Below are positions 22,807 to 35,147 of a DNA stretch of 64,000 bases, piece after piece. The position numbers were made by a program, and so were the translations under genes. The notes under the pieces were generated by a model, which saw only the letters and a list, made by a program, of their open reading frames with translations, did not search any database and had not been told where the DNA came from. Position 1 is the first letter of the stretch; every line of letters begins with the position of its first letter. This stretch comes from Adiantum capillus-veneris (taxonomy: Eukaryota > Streptophyta > Polypodiopsida > Polypodiales > Pteridaceae), in assembly GCA_014529385.2 (NCBI GenBank), contig CM043965.1, positions 11,768,412-11,832,411 of the forward strand. The letters run 5' to 3'.

Positions 22807-24990
22807 TGGAAAGCAACTGTCCTCAGTTGCGAAGATAAAATCTACAAACAATACTTGTCAAAAACAATGATTAGAAATTAGTATCAAATAGTAACAAGAT
22901 TCATAAAATTTAACAATATTGCTTATGCCTGCCATCATCCACATACTACCTATTCTAGTGTCCCATACCACTAGAATGAGCACTATATGTCATACCCTGA
23001 TGAATCAGGATATCATTGGTCACACTCATTATCAATCTCATAATGTCGAGTCTCATCACATAAACACTGCCATAATAATCACGAGATACCACTTTCCAAT
23101 CCAGTTCCAATTCCACAATATAAGTCCAAATCCAAATCACTTTCATTATGTACCCGGGTAACAAAATCATACCAGTTGCAGTGGTGGCCAGCCACTGTAG
23201 CATGATTTTGTGATCGGTGTTGCCTCATCCGGTGAGTCTACACCAATAAAACGTGATGCCTAAATCGGCGGATATGCATTGGATATTGTTTAAAAATCAT
23301 AGAGCTGAAGTTTATTATTGTGCTGCCTAAATTGGCGGATCTACACCAAGATGAGTATCTACACACTGCTTAGATCGACGAATCTGTGTGTGCATGACCA
23401 ATGGACTAGGCAAGACATAAAGGAAAAAATATTTACTATGTTGTTGACATCATAGTGCAGTATATCAAAGCACTTACAAATTGTTGTGCACTATCCCAGA
23501 GTACTGTAGCTCACATGAGTAGCTACATAGCTTACTGACAAAGCATCTCAACAAAATTATCTCACAAAAATTCCTTTGAATTCAATTAGAGGGCATAATC
23601 TTCACAGTGTTTGAGTATTCAGCTTAAATACGATGCAGAGACAAATATAATGCAGAGAAAAGAGGAGTGACGTATTCGAGGTACATACCAGCAAGACCCA
23701 CAATGGCTACTTGATTATGCGTGTCGAGAGTGTTGTGTTGTCTCTTGGAATGCTATCAAAAAACATAACTAGGATCTTGGCACAATCTTGTATGACAGAG
23801 TTAGTATAATCAAGCATGAAGTAGTAAGGTTTAGGTGCGGATAGATATTGGATCGATAACAGAGTAGGGGGTATCATAAAACTCGATAAAATATGGTGAG
23901 AAGATTAGTACGAAATCCGTAAGAATGAATTTGCAAAAAAAAAGTTAAAAGATGACTTATCTGACGTCCTCACATTATGGTCTGCATAGGTTTTTGTGAA
24001 TCCGTAAATGAGTTAGAGAAATGTAACAAAAACAAATGAAGATCATGATAAACATCATTTGATTAAGGTCAAGTAAGACAAATACTTTAATTTCCTTAAA
24101 ATTGTGGTAAACCAAATAAAGGTAATGGTGTTGAGCAGTGCTACTATAGCAAAACAACAAGGAAAATATAACAATGTGCCATTTGAAGAGGAGGAAACCT
24201 AGAAAATCTTCAAAACTTTATAAGTGCAACCAATTGTAAGTCACCAATTAAGAATGCATGACATTTGATAACGTCAATCGATACAAGGAATTGCAGAAAG
24301 AGCATGCAATATAGCCTAGCCGGAATTATATGAAGTTGCAAAAAGTGGTCACCGAGCAAGCTGGCAATAGGAGTATGAGCATAGAACATTTTGTACCAGC
24401 TTGTGCTAATTAAAAACATTAACCAACTGAAATAAAATGCTAACAACACTGCTAGGTATCGCAAAGGATTTAAAATATTGTGCTACGTACCGAAAAAAAA
24501 GATCATGCAATCATGCCATAAAAATCCAGTAAAATAAAATCTATGCAAATAGTGTGATGGAATCCATTGAAGATATTAGATTTATATAAACCTAGGTCTT
24601 ATGATCACTTTATGACGCTTGATTGTGGGCGTCTCTAGCATATCATTTCGTAATTTTGTTCCAAATACTTTCTGGCTTAATTAGTGTTGTTACCCACCGC
24701 AAATTTGCACCATTCGTCAATATCTAGTCACATTGTAATCGTTGATGGGACATATCGTCAATGTAATTCAAAGGGGGGGGGGGGGGGGGGGGGGGAATAC
24801 AAGTAGAGGCTAGGGTATAGAGACAAAGATAAAGCTACATCACATATGTCATTGTCTAGTATACTATGAGATATGAAGCCACTTGCATTGTCTATTTAGT
24901 GAGTGAGACCACTCATTAGAGTTATGAGAGTCCTCAGGTTGTTTATGCTAGAGTGGGCCAACACGAGGAGATACATTCACAGAGGGAGAT
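22807..24990 (-). other. Internal region of O, non-coding
   Basis: No ORF matches a known domain on either strand. Three short units near 23,245-23,390 share CTAAATCGGCGGAT-like text, and a run of 23 G lies at 24,774-24,796. Nothing else is recognised. Confidence 0.5.
24774..24796. repeat. Poly-G run of about 23 bases
   Basis: An uninterrupted G homopolymer. The length may be affected by sequencing or assembly. Confidence 0.9.
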
Positions 24991-25029
24991 GTTTGACTGT
25001 GTGAGAGTAGAGATTAGACATTTAGAGGA

Positions 25030-25960
25030 ATGAGATCAAACGGACAGAATCCGGGTGGATCTAATCCAATATATGGGTGCAAGATTAAAATGAAGTAAAG
25101 CGAAAGATGTAAAAACTAAGAGCTTAAAAACATCAGACTAAAAGGGTCATCATCATGTCTTGCCTGAGAATGCTCGACAATGGGCATTGTTGCAGAAAGT
25201 AGTACATCAGTCACTAAAGAGCATCTGCAATTTCCATTTCTGCAGTAGTGGTACAGGGAGAGCAGGAAGAGGGAGAAAGGGAGAGAAAGGTGAGATGAAA
25301 GGGTACCTTACATGTCTTCAAAAGGTAAAATTACTTGTGATGCAAGCTGATACAATTCTTGTGGATCTAAACCAATGCTTGGGTACAGAACTACAATGAA
25401 AAAAAGTAAAAAAATTAAAACTAAAAGTTGAAAAGCGTCAGACTAAAATCAAATGAAATCATCTTCATCATCGTTAATGCCCGTGGATGTATGGCATCCG
25501 GAGAAAGTATTTCCCGTGGTCATTCAAGATCTTCCTCAATGTCCATCGCTATAAGGGATCATAGTGGGAGGGGGAAGAGAGATAGCGGAATGAAATGATA
25601 TGTTGTATGAAACGCCAGCAAAAGGCCTGTGGGAATCGGGACTAAACTCATACAATCCTTTTAGATCTAAGCTAATGTCTGGGTACAAAATAAAATGAAG
25701 TACGTACAATATTCAAAGATTGATTTTATTTTTATTTTTATTTTTTTCAAATCATCATCAGTAGCGTCGTGAATTGATGATGCTCTGCATCGGGTTTGCC
25801 TGAAAAAGTATTTCAGAGGACGCTGTAGAGGTTCGTCAATGTGTAACGCTACTGAATCAAGGATGCTCTGCATCGAGTTCGCCTGATAAAGTATTGCAGA
25901 GGACACTGCAGAACTTCGTCAATGTGTGCTTCTGTAAACAGTCGGACTGGGAGGGGGGAA
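25030..25960. repeat. Degenerate tandem repeats of about 300 bp in O
   Basis: Three copies of a GGATCTAA-CCAAT--GGGTACA--AAATGAA motif at about 25,055, 25,363 and 25,658. Each is followed by a CATCATCAT tract and then a GAGGGGGAAAGAGA-like stretch. A fourth partial copy (GATGCTCTGCATCG) at 25,769 and 25,861 is a shorter internal repeat of about 92 bp. Confidence 0.65.
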
Positions 25961-26028
25961 AGAGAGAGGGTGATATGGTTGTCAAACAGTGAGAGAGATA
26001 GAGAGAGAATCTCTTGTTTGTTGATATC

Positions 26029-26424
26029 AATTCTTTCAAGGGAAGCCAGGGAGAATAGGTTGCGGGCCGCCGTCCTGGGCATCCTAGGGCCAGTTAAGAG
26101 CAAATACACTGGAATGCCAGTCAGGGGGATAATGGACAGCATGCAGTTCTACCTCCATTATTTCATGGATACCCCATCATACAGCTTGTCCAAAATGTGT
26201 GATGCCTTCCAGGCTGGTGGATTTATTGCTCTTACAAATGAGGTCCAGTGTTGATGGCCTCGTGCATGGCCTCAGAAGAAGAAGGAGCTGAAGCGATGGC
26301 GTGTGTGCAACATTCCATACCCTGCAATCGAGAGTGGGCAGCGATGCATCATCATGGCGTGCTTCACAGAACAATTAGCAGATGCTTTCAATGAGATCAT
26401 CTCAACAAGCCTCCTGGTGAGAGG
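26029..26424 (+). pseudogene. Coding-like patch antisense to O, cut by M
   Basis: One plus-strand frame is open from about 25,922, broken by a single TGA at 26,252-26,254, then open to the M insertion. It encodes MDSMQFYLHYFMDTPSYSLS and later ACFTEQLADAFNEIISTSLL. I do not recognise it. Its composition is protein-like and it is not a retroelement domain. It may be captured host gene sequence within O. The frame ends soon after M's far side. Confidence 0.3.
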
Positions 26425-26616
26425 TGAAGGAGTACGAGCGGAAGTGCGACGCGAGAGAGAGTGCGAGAAGAAGAGCACGAAGATATGGTGAACTCGCTCT
26501 ACTGTAATGTGTAGAGCATAGTGAGTTCTTATTAGGTTTTTACAAAAGAATATGTGTACATACCTGGCGGCCTGCCCACTTACCTGGGCGACCACATTGG
26601 GCTTTATACCCCAACA
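26425..26616 (-). repeat. 3' LTR of M
   Basis: 192 bp with TG/CA ends. On the coding strand it starts TGTTGGGGTATAAAGCCC, which contains a TATA-like TATAAAG near the LTR start. Confidence 0.95.
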
Positions 26617-26627
26617 ACCTCCCACTT
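26617..26627 (-). promoter_or_regulatory. Polypurine tract of M
   Basis: AAGTGGGAGGT on the minus strand, flush with the 3' LTR; the usual form for plant copia elements. Confidence 0.9.
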
Positions 26628-26705
26628 AAAGTCCAATGTGGTACTTTAAGTGTGAGAGAAGCTACTGTACAAGCTAATATACAAGAGATGTAGAGAAGTG
26701 ATGTA

Positions 26706-29700
26706 CTACCCTACACCTAACTGCTTGCGAAAATGCGCAAAGCTCTCTGAGGGAAGTCCTTTTGTAAGAAGATCAGCAGGATTTTCTGTGGTGTGAACTT
26801 TGACAAGCTGAAGTTGCTTATCCTCGAGCATTTCCCTGATGAAATGATACTTCACATCCACATGCTTTGTCTTTGAGTGATAAACTGGATTGCGAGCCAA
26901 TTGTATAGCACTTTGACTATCACAATATAACACAGGCATCTCTTCTTTGATTCCCAAATCTGTTACTAGTCGATTAAGCCAAATTGATTCTTTGCATGCC
27001 TCTGATGCTTCAACATATTCAGCCTCTGTAGTAGACTGAGTAACACAATGTTGTAATCTAGAACGCCATGATACTGCTCCACCAGCCAATGTAAAGACAT
27101 ACCCTGACGTAGACCTTTGGTTGTCTAAGTCACCTGCATAATCTGAGTCTGTAAAACCCTTTACACTTAGCTCCTGACTCCCATAGCATATACGCATACT
27201 CTTTGTAGCTTTCAGGTATCTCAATATTCCTTTCATTGCCTCCCAATGTTTCTTGCCTGGGTTTGACATGTATCGACTTACTACTCCCACTGCAAATGCA
27301 ATGTCTGGGCGAGTAGCAATCATTGCATACATCAAACTACCCACTGCAGACGCATATGGAATCTTATCCATTTCAGCCTGTTCTTTCTCAGACACAGGAC
27401 AATCTTGTTTGCTAAGTTTCACATATGGTGGCAATGGAACACTCAGTGCCTTTCCCTTCTCCATATTGAAACGTTGCAAAACCTTGTCAATATACTCTGT
27501 TTGAGATAACCAAATCAACTTCTTTGATCTGTCTCTCTCAATGCGCATACCAAGTATATGACTTGCCTCACCTATGTCTTTCATGTCAAACGATTTTGCC
27601 ATCTTTGACTTCAAAGTTGAAATTTCTTCCAAGTGCTTGCCAGCAATCAACATGTCATCCACATACAAAATAAGGATCAGCCAACTACCATCCTTAGCCT
27701 TCTTTGTATATAGACAGTGATCGAACTCACTACGTTTGTAGCCTTGAGAAAGCATAAACTTGTGGAATTTATGGTACCATGCCCTCGCTGATTGTTTTAA
27801 GCCATAAAGACTCTTTAACAACTGGCATACCCAATCTTTCTTGCCTTTCTCAACAAACCCTTCTGGCTGCTGCATGTAAATTTCCACATCTAAATCACCA
27901 TGCAAGAACGCTGTCTTGACATCCATTTGGTGCAACACCAAATCTAATATGGCAACCAATGCAAGAAAGCATCTCAATGTAGTCATCTTGACCACCGGAG
28001 AGAAGACTTCATCAAAGTCAATGCCTTCTTCTTGCTTAAAGCCCTTGGCAACAAGCCTTGCTTTGTACTTTGGCTGACTATCATGAGCGGTGATCTTATA
28101 CCTGTAAACCCATTTACAAGGTAGAGCCTTTTTGCCCTGTGGTAATTTAACTTGCTTCCATGTCTTGTTTTTATGCAGAGCTGTCATCTCTGACTGCATG
28201 GCCAATTGCCAATTCCCGGAGTCCTTCATTTGCACCGCTTCCTTGTAACATGAAGGCTCATTGCAATCAGTCAACATGACATAGTTCATAGATGGAACAA
28301 ACCTATCAGGAGGTCGCGTGACACGTCCAGATCTACGCACAATAGGTGGCTCAGGCTCAGCCACAACCTGTGGTTCCAATCTATCCTGTCCTTGCTCCTC
28401 TTGAGACTTGACAGTTTGTCTTGCACGTGCAGGTCCATCTTCTTGGAAGACAACTCTTCTAATCTCCTCAACCCTCTCTGGTTTAGAATGATATTTGGAT
28501 TCATTAAAGTGAACATCATTGCTGCGGACAACCTTTCTGGATTCGGGATCCCAAAGTGTGTACCCCATCTCACCAGAATTACCATAGCCTAGAAAGATGC
28601 ACTTTCTACTCTTTGGCTCAAGTTTGTTCCTAAATTCCTTTGGAACGTGAGTATATGCCTCACAGCCAAAGACTCTGAGATGCTTGTATGAGGGCATTTT
28701 GCCTGACCATACCATCTCTGGCACTGAATCCTTCTGCAAAACCTTGCTAGGAGATCTATTTACAAGATGAACAGCTATTGATACAGCTTCAACCCAAAAC
28801 CCATTTGGCAGCTGTGCATTAGACAACATACTTCTGACCTTCTCTTGTATGGTCCTATTCATCCTCTCAGCAACACCATTTTGAGGAGGATTGTAAAGAG
28901 CAGTAAGTTCATGTTTTATACCTTTTGACTCACAAAAGTCCTGAAAGGCCTTTGAAACATACTCTCCACCATTGTCAGTGCGTAAGCATTTAAGCTTCTT
29001 GCCACTCTGATTCTCCACAAGTGTCACAAACGTTTTGAAAACACTAAACGCTTCATCCTTGTGCTTGAGAAAGTAAACCCATACTTTCCTCGAGTAATCA
29101 TCTATAAATGTCATAAAGTAAGAAGCTCCCCCTAGAGATAGGTTAGGCATAGGTCCACACAAATCACTATGAACAAGTGCCAACTGTGTATCTCTTCTAC
29201 TGCTTCTATGCTTATGTGGCTGTTGTGTTTGCTTACTATACAGACAATGTTCACAGAATTCAAAATCATTAAATGAAAAGCCAGGCAAATAACCAGAACG
29301 AGACAAGATTTCCATTCCCTTCTTGGACATATATTCTAACCGGCTATGCCACAAAGAAACGTTCGGCTGTTCGGTTACATTGATTACATTTATAGAGACA
29401 TTTGATACATAAATCATGTAAAGTCCTCCAGAATTTACTCCATGTGCTACTGTCATAGAACCCTTGGATATCTTCCACATGTTCTGTCCAAAAGTGGTGA
29501 CGTAGCCAGCATCATCAAGTAAACCTGTGCTGATCAAGCTCTTTGTAATTGCGGGAACATGTCTCACATTCTTCAGCGTGAAAGAAGAGCCATTCTGAAA
29601 CTTCAATTGAACATCTCCAACACCTAAGATCTCACATGTCTGCCCATTGCCTAGCCGAACATGATCTTTAGTGGTCACATAAAAAGTAAACCACTCCTTG

Positions 29701-30686
29701 TTTGGAGACACATGAAGTGATGCCCCTGAGTCTATAATCCAGTCACTCAGTGCATTTCCATCAGATGCTCTAAGAAGAGCTGAGTCCATTGTATTCTTCA
29801 AGAAGTAGATGTCTCCTGACACTAGACTGTCATCCTCTGCAACAGTGTTTGTCACATTTATTTCTTGAATCTTCACTGAGGACTTGTTCTTCTCACCATG
29901 GTCTTCAGCTTTCTCTTTGCCTTTTTCTGCTTTCCATTCTTTGCAGTCTCTTTTCATGTGACCCTTATTGCCACAATGGTAGCATTCTATGTCACTCTTG
30001 CCTTTAGCACTGCGGGACTTGCTACGAGACTGATTCCTCTTTCCACCTTTGTACTTTTCTTTGGTCCTTCCCCTGACAACTAAGGCTGTTCCTTTGCCTT
30101 TGTCCATTGTCTTTCTATTGGTTTCTTCAGTAAGCAGACTTCCTTCTACACCTGCTATGTTCAAACCATCTGGAGGTGTAGAATTACTCAAAGCTGTGCG
30201 AAAAGTGTCCCAACTTTCCGGCAATGTGATCAACAGGAACATAGCTCTAACAGGTTCATCAAACTTGACACCTTGAGCTGACAACTGACTATAGATTGTG
30301 TTGAATTCATTCAGATGATTGGACATAGGTGTCCCTTCTTTCATCTTCAAGTCAACAAGCTTCTTAAGCCAGTATACCTGTGAAGTTGCACTCTGCTTCT
30401 CATAAAGATCACTCAGCTTTAACCATGCTTGATAAGCCGACATCTCGTCTGCTACATTGAAGTAAACGCTTTCTGCCAAAGTCAACATAATGGTAGAAAG
30501 TGCCAATTCATCCATTTCGCTCCATTCATCTTCGTCCATATCTTCTAGTTTTATCCCCTTGAGCTTTATAGGTTTTATCTGCTTCTTTTGTACCAACACG
30601 TGCCAAATCTGCTTCTTCCACAATGGGAAATTGGTTCCATCCAGCTTCTTGATATTGTAAAGAGCAGTGTCCTGTGATCCAGCCAT
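26706..30686 (-). CDS. Copia gag-pol polyprotein of M, 1326 aa
   Basis: One ORF in copia order. Gag takes residues 1-230, with zinc knuckle CYHCGNKGHMKRDC at 235-248. The protease DSGA is at 319-322. Integrase has His447, Cys478 and Cys481, and catalytic D508, D571 and E607 (35 residues between the last two). RT has YVDD at 1008-1011. RNase H has D1180, the EAEY block at 1221 and D1256. The second His of the HHCC domain, expected in an RLGH block, is replaced: the sequence is WHSRLEYMS. Otherwise all catalytic residues are present. It should make the full particle and replicate RNA by reverse transcription in cytoplasmic particles, then integrate. The length is normal for plant copia. Confidence 0.97.
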   Translation of the reverse strand: MAGSQDTALYNIKKLDGTNFPLWKKQIWHVLVQKKQIKPIKLKGIKLEDMDEDEWSEMDELALSTIMLTLAESVYFNVADEMSAYQAWLKLSDLYEKQSATSQVYWLKKLVDLKMKEGTPMSNHLNEFNTIYSQLSAQGVKFDEPVRAMFLLITLPESWDTFRTALSNSTPPDGLNIAGVEGSLLTEETNRKTMDKGKGTALVVRGRTKEKYKGGKRNQSRSKSRSAKGKSDIECYHCGNKGHMKRDCKEWKAEKGKEKAEDHGEKNKSSVKIQEINVTNTVAEDDSLVSGDIYFLKNTMDSALLRASDGNALSDWIIDSGASLHVSPNKEWFTFYVTTKDHVRLGNGQTCEILGVGDVQLKFQNGSSFTLKNVRHVPAITKSLISTGLLDDAGYVTTFGQNMWKISKGSMTVAHGVNSGGLYMIYVSNVSINVINVTEQPNVSLWHSRLEYMSKKGMEILSRSGYLPGFSFNDFEFCEHCLYSKQTQQPHKHRSSRRDTQLALVHSDLCGPMPNLSLGGASYFMTFIDDYSRKVWVYFLKHKDEAFSVFKTFVTLVENQSGKKLKCLRTDNGGEYVSKAFQDFCESKGIKHELTALYNPPQNGVAERMNRTIQEKVRSMLSNAQLPNGFWVEAVSIAVHLVNRSPSKVLQKDSVPEMVWSGKMPSYKHLRVFGCEAYTHVPKEFRNKLEPKSRKCIFLGYGNSGEMGYTLWDPESRKVVRSNDVHFNESKYHSKPERVEEIRRVVFQEDGPARARQTVKSQEEQGQDRLEPQVVAEPEPPIVRRSGRVTRPPDRFVPSMNYVMLTDCNEPSCYKEAVQMKDSGNWQLAMQSEMTALHKNKTWKQVKLPQGKKALPCKWVYRYKITAHDSQPKYKARLVAKGFKQEEGIDFDEVFSPVVKMTTLRCFLALVAILDLVLHQMDVKTAFLHGDLDVEIYMQQPEGFVEKGKKDWVCQLLKSLYGLKQSARAWYHKFHKFMLSQGYKRSEFDHCLYTKKAKDGSWLILILYVDDMLIAGKHLEEISTLKSKMAKSFDMKDIGEASHILGMRIERDRSKKLIWLSQTEYIDKVLQRFNMEKGKALSVPLPPYVKLSKQDCPVSEKEQAEMDKIPYASAVGSLMYAMIATRPDIAFAVGVVSRYMSNPGKKHWEAMKGILRYLKATKSMRICYGSQELSVKGFTDSDYAGDLDNQRSTSGYVFTLAGGAVSWRSRLQHCVTQSTTEAEYVEASEACKESIWLNRLVTDLGIKEEMPVLYCDSQSAIQLARNPVYHSKTKHVDVKYHFIREMLEDKQLQLVKVHTTENPADLLTKGLPSESFAHFRKQLGVG

Positions 30687-31771
30687 AGCTACGCTTCACA
30701 GTAGTTTACTTTCCTGGGAAAAATTCGGCAGAGTTTCCCCTGTAAACTGACCTCTGAACCAATATCAACTTGTCAAATGAACCAAGAAAGCTTCAGATTG
30801 TGCATAAATTTCAGCAGAGTCTCCTTTGTAAAATGGCTCTGGTGTACTCAAAAAACAGACCAAAAAACAGCTCAAAAAACACTGTCTCTCTGACACTGTA
30901 AGCTGTGGGTAAACCTGTCCTGCACGTGTACTGTCTCTGACTGTCCTGTCACTGTCCTGTAAGCATAGACTGCGACAATGCCTCAACGGTAGTAAAGCAA
31001 AGATGCAATCCCAACTGTCTAACTCACAGTCAATACATCCTAGCTGCCTATCTAAGGGTGCTCGAGGGATCGCTCCAAGACCTGTATCACCGAAAGGATC
31101 TCAACATTCGAGAATCCCCCAGCTCAATAAAACCTCACTCGACCCTCAACAAAGGCTGCAGTAAATTTGACAGTACATAGACTTCCCACAAAGTCATACA
31201 TCCACAAATTTCCTACTGTATGCTGTAACCGCTGCGGCGGTTGTTTGCTGCATGACTCACAGCCAGCAAACCCTCAACAGACATACATTATCTCTGACAA
31301 TACATCCCATGTGGAAGTACATGCAATGTCAGGATGAAATCTGGAATATCAAGCAGCAAACACAAGCTACCTGATGAACTAGTGGATGTCGCCTACAGTC
31401 TGTGTGTAGATGCGCCCGTGTCGTATGTGACACGCCTCCAAGAACTGTGAGCCATCCTTCGATGTGTAGACAACCACAAATCAACACTCTGGGAGTGTCG
31501 ATATCCTCATCACCTGCAGTCGTAGGCCGAAAATCCCAAATTTGCAGAGTCTGATCTGCACCCGCCAAGACCACGTAGTCGAAAATGGCCTGCGCAGACC
31601 TTTGTTGAAGCCGAACGGTGGCCGAGATGACCTCAGAATGAAATTCTGAGAACACCGAGCCCTTCGAGTTCTCCCACAGGATTTGGGGCCGTGTCTTCGC
31701 CTGTCGAATTTCACTCCAATTTGAGCTGGTGACTCTAGCCTCCTGCAGTGCTGCCCCGAGCCTCGATCTGA
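30687..31771 (-). other. Leader of M, including a WD40-like ORF
   Basis: About 1.1 kb between PBS and the gag ATG. Most is non-coding. At 31,655-31,329 on the same strand as gag, an ORF encodes YVVLAGADQTLQIWDF, which looks like the end of one WD40 repeat. It could be a captured host fragment or chance. Confidence 0.4.
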
Positions 31772-31783
31772 GCTCTGATACCA
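31772..31783 (-). promoter_or_regulatory. Primer-binding site of M (tRNA-iMet)
   Basis: TGGTATCAGAGC on the minus strand, two bases from the 5' LTR. Confidence 0.95.
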
Positions 31784-31785
31784 GT

Positions 31786-31977
31786 TGAAGGAGTACGAGC
31801 GGAAGTGCGACGCGAGAGAGAGTGCGAGAAGAAGAGCACGACGATATGGTGAACTCGCTCTACTGTAATGTGTAGAGCATAGTGAGTTCTTATTAGGTTT
31901 TTACAAAAGAATTTGTGTACATACCTGGCGGCCCGCCCACTTACTTGGGCGACCACATTGGGCTTTATACCCCAACA
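31786..31977 (-). repeat. 5' LTR of M
   Basis: 192 bp, four substitutions from the 3' copy. It is followed by the AGAGG target duplication. Confidence 0.95.
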
Positions 31978-31982
31978 AGAGG

Positions 31983-33313
31983 AGCGTGGCTTTAGCTCAG
32001 GGTTGCGCATGCAAGCAACAACCGGTAGTTGCCACTCATGTTGATGTGACTGGAGCTCCATACACTTGTTGTTGTGGGTAGGTTCACTATTGCTAGTAGC
32101 ACTGCGCTACAAATAGTCCAGCTCGGCCGCCGATGAGGTCCATTCACTCACAAACTGAAGTGAAAAGCAAAGGTGGCGCATGCAAAGTATGTGATGGAGC
32201 AAGGGAGATGGCTGATTGATTTGCAGCCGTTCGTAGCAACACGAACAATCGTAATGCAGATTCTTGCATGGCAGCTGGTGAGGGGTACTAAGAAAAGGTG
32301 AGGTTGGTTGGGAGTGCCGTGTATGTAAGAGAGAGAGAGATGGTGGCGCAAAGAGAGAGAGAGAGAGAGAAATGGGTGGATGAGAGTTCGGGAAGGTTGT
32401 GATGCTCCCCGCCAAATCTCATGCACTAAGGTGCAGCTATGATAAGGTATACAGAGAGAGTTTGACTTTCGTCTGCATAAAAAGTGGGTGAGTTGTAGGT
32501 TTCTTTATGGGGGTGTTGGGTGGTGGCGGCAACAGCAGCTGCGGCAGCTCTAGCATGTAGGAGTCGGCGTGTAGGAGTGCGTAGGAATGGAAGCTTGGTG
32601 CTGGAGCTTGTCCTCGAGGCACCTTTTATTTGCGGGATCACACCAGATGACCTCTTGTGTGCTATACTACGCAGGTGACAACAGTTTGCCGCATGAGATG
32701 ACGTCCCCCATCTATGCCAGGCAATGTTGGCTCCCTTCATTGCACCCGGGAATTGCCTGCACAAGCCGTCCACTAAAGCTCAACCCCCTATACCAATCCA
32801 ACGAGTTGTGCGATCTATGAATTACGCCATTTCTTTTTAAAATTGTTATTATATATATATTTTTTAACATATAGTAATTCTCTATGCATGGAATATGTAA
32901 ACTCTCTATTCTAATCTCCTGACTTCTTACCAATGGCGGAAAAACAACATCCAAACAAAATGGTTGATTCGTCTACTAAACACATCCCCGATTATATGAA
33001 GAATTTCTCTTAATGAACTATGCACACTAGCTATGTCGATATTATTATTAGTATTATTAAGAGTGCTAAACACTATGATGGCAATGTTCAAGCTTTTTTT
33101 CCTTAGTATATAATATTAATGAAAAATTAATCTACGATTAAGGTCTTCACAGATTTTTCCACAACAAAGGGAGACAAAACGATAAAATTAAATGAAATGG
33201 AAAATAATTGTGTAGTTGTACTTATCTCTAGTGCAGGATCAAAAGATCTAAATTTACTCGAATTTCAAGTTGTAGGTATCATTGATTGTTTGTTACCGAG
33301 AGCGTAGCCTTGT
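31983..33313 (-). other. 5' internal region of O, no clear gene
   Basis: Several 70-115-codon ORFs exist on both strands but none has a domain I know. A plus-strand frame near 32,165-32,298 (YVMEQGRWLIDLQPFVATRT) ends at an AAAAG/GTGAGG junction that looks like a splice donor, so it may be an exon fragment. A GA-rich microsatellite lies at 32,327-32,370. AT-rich sequence fills the part toward the PBS. Confidence 0.35.
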
Positions 33314-33325
33314 GCTCTGATACCA
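33314..33325 (-). promoter_or_regulatory. Primer-binding site of O (tRNA-iMet)
   Basis: TGGTATCAGAGC on the minus strand, one base from the LTR edge at 33,327. Confidence 0.9.
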
Positions 33326-33326
33326 C

Positions 33327-33402
33327 TGCTACAGCTGGAAGCTTGGCTGCCTTATAAAATACTCAAAATAGCACATAGAAAGACATAAACAAATAAATCT
33401 AC
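33327..33402 (-). repeat. 5' LTR of O, segment left of G
   Basis: Matches 22,312-22,387 of the other LTR. It breaks at CTAC, the duplicated target of G, and continues at 42,604. Confidence 0.9.
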
Positions 33403-34991
<1,589 letters not shown>

Positions 34992-35009
34992 TTAGCCCTC
35001 CCCTTTTGG
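34992..35009 (-). promoter_or_regulatory. Polypurine tract of G
   Basis: On the minus strand CCAAAAGGGGAGGGCTAA abuts the 3' LTR. Confidence 0.75.
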
Positions 35010-35147
35010 CTAGAGGCATTCATGTCTCTAGCTCATCTGTTTGATCATTATCGTCGGAGGTGGCGGCTGATGGTGTGTCCTCATCTAGAATGTCAATAGG
35101 TGGAGCCTGGTCAAATCGAAGAAAATAAGGTTTAAGTCGCCAACCAT

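Larger units (their letters stand above)
26420..31982 (-). mobile_element. Intact Ty1/copia element M
   Basis: Two 192-bp LTRs (26,425-26,616 and 31,786-31,977) differ at only 4 positions. A 5-bp TSD AGAGG flanks both sides (26,420-26,424; 31,978-31,982). PBS, polypurine tract and one uninterrupted 1326-codon gag-pol are present. It is inserted in O's internal region. It looks young and structurally complete, with one suspicious change in the integrase zinc domain. Confidence 0.95.

Noticed and set aside
32107-32773. Minus-strand ORFs as O's gag
   Set aside because: They are Ser/Leu- and Ala-rich without Gag core or zinc knuckle, and frames overlap on simple GA-rich DNA.
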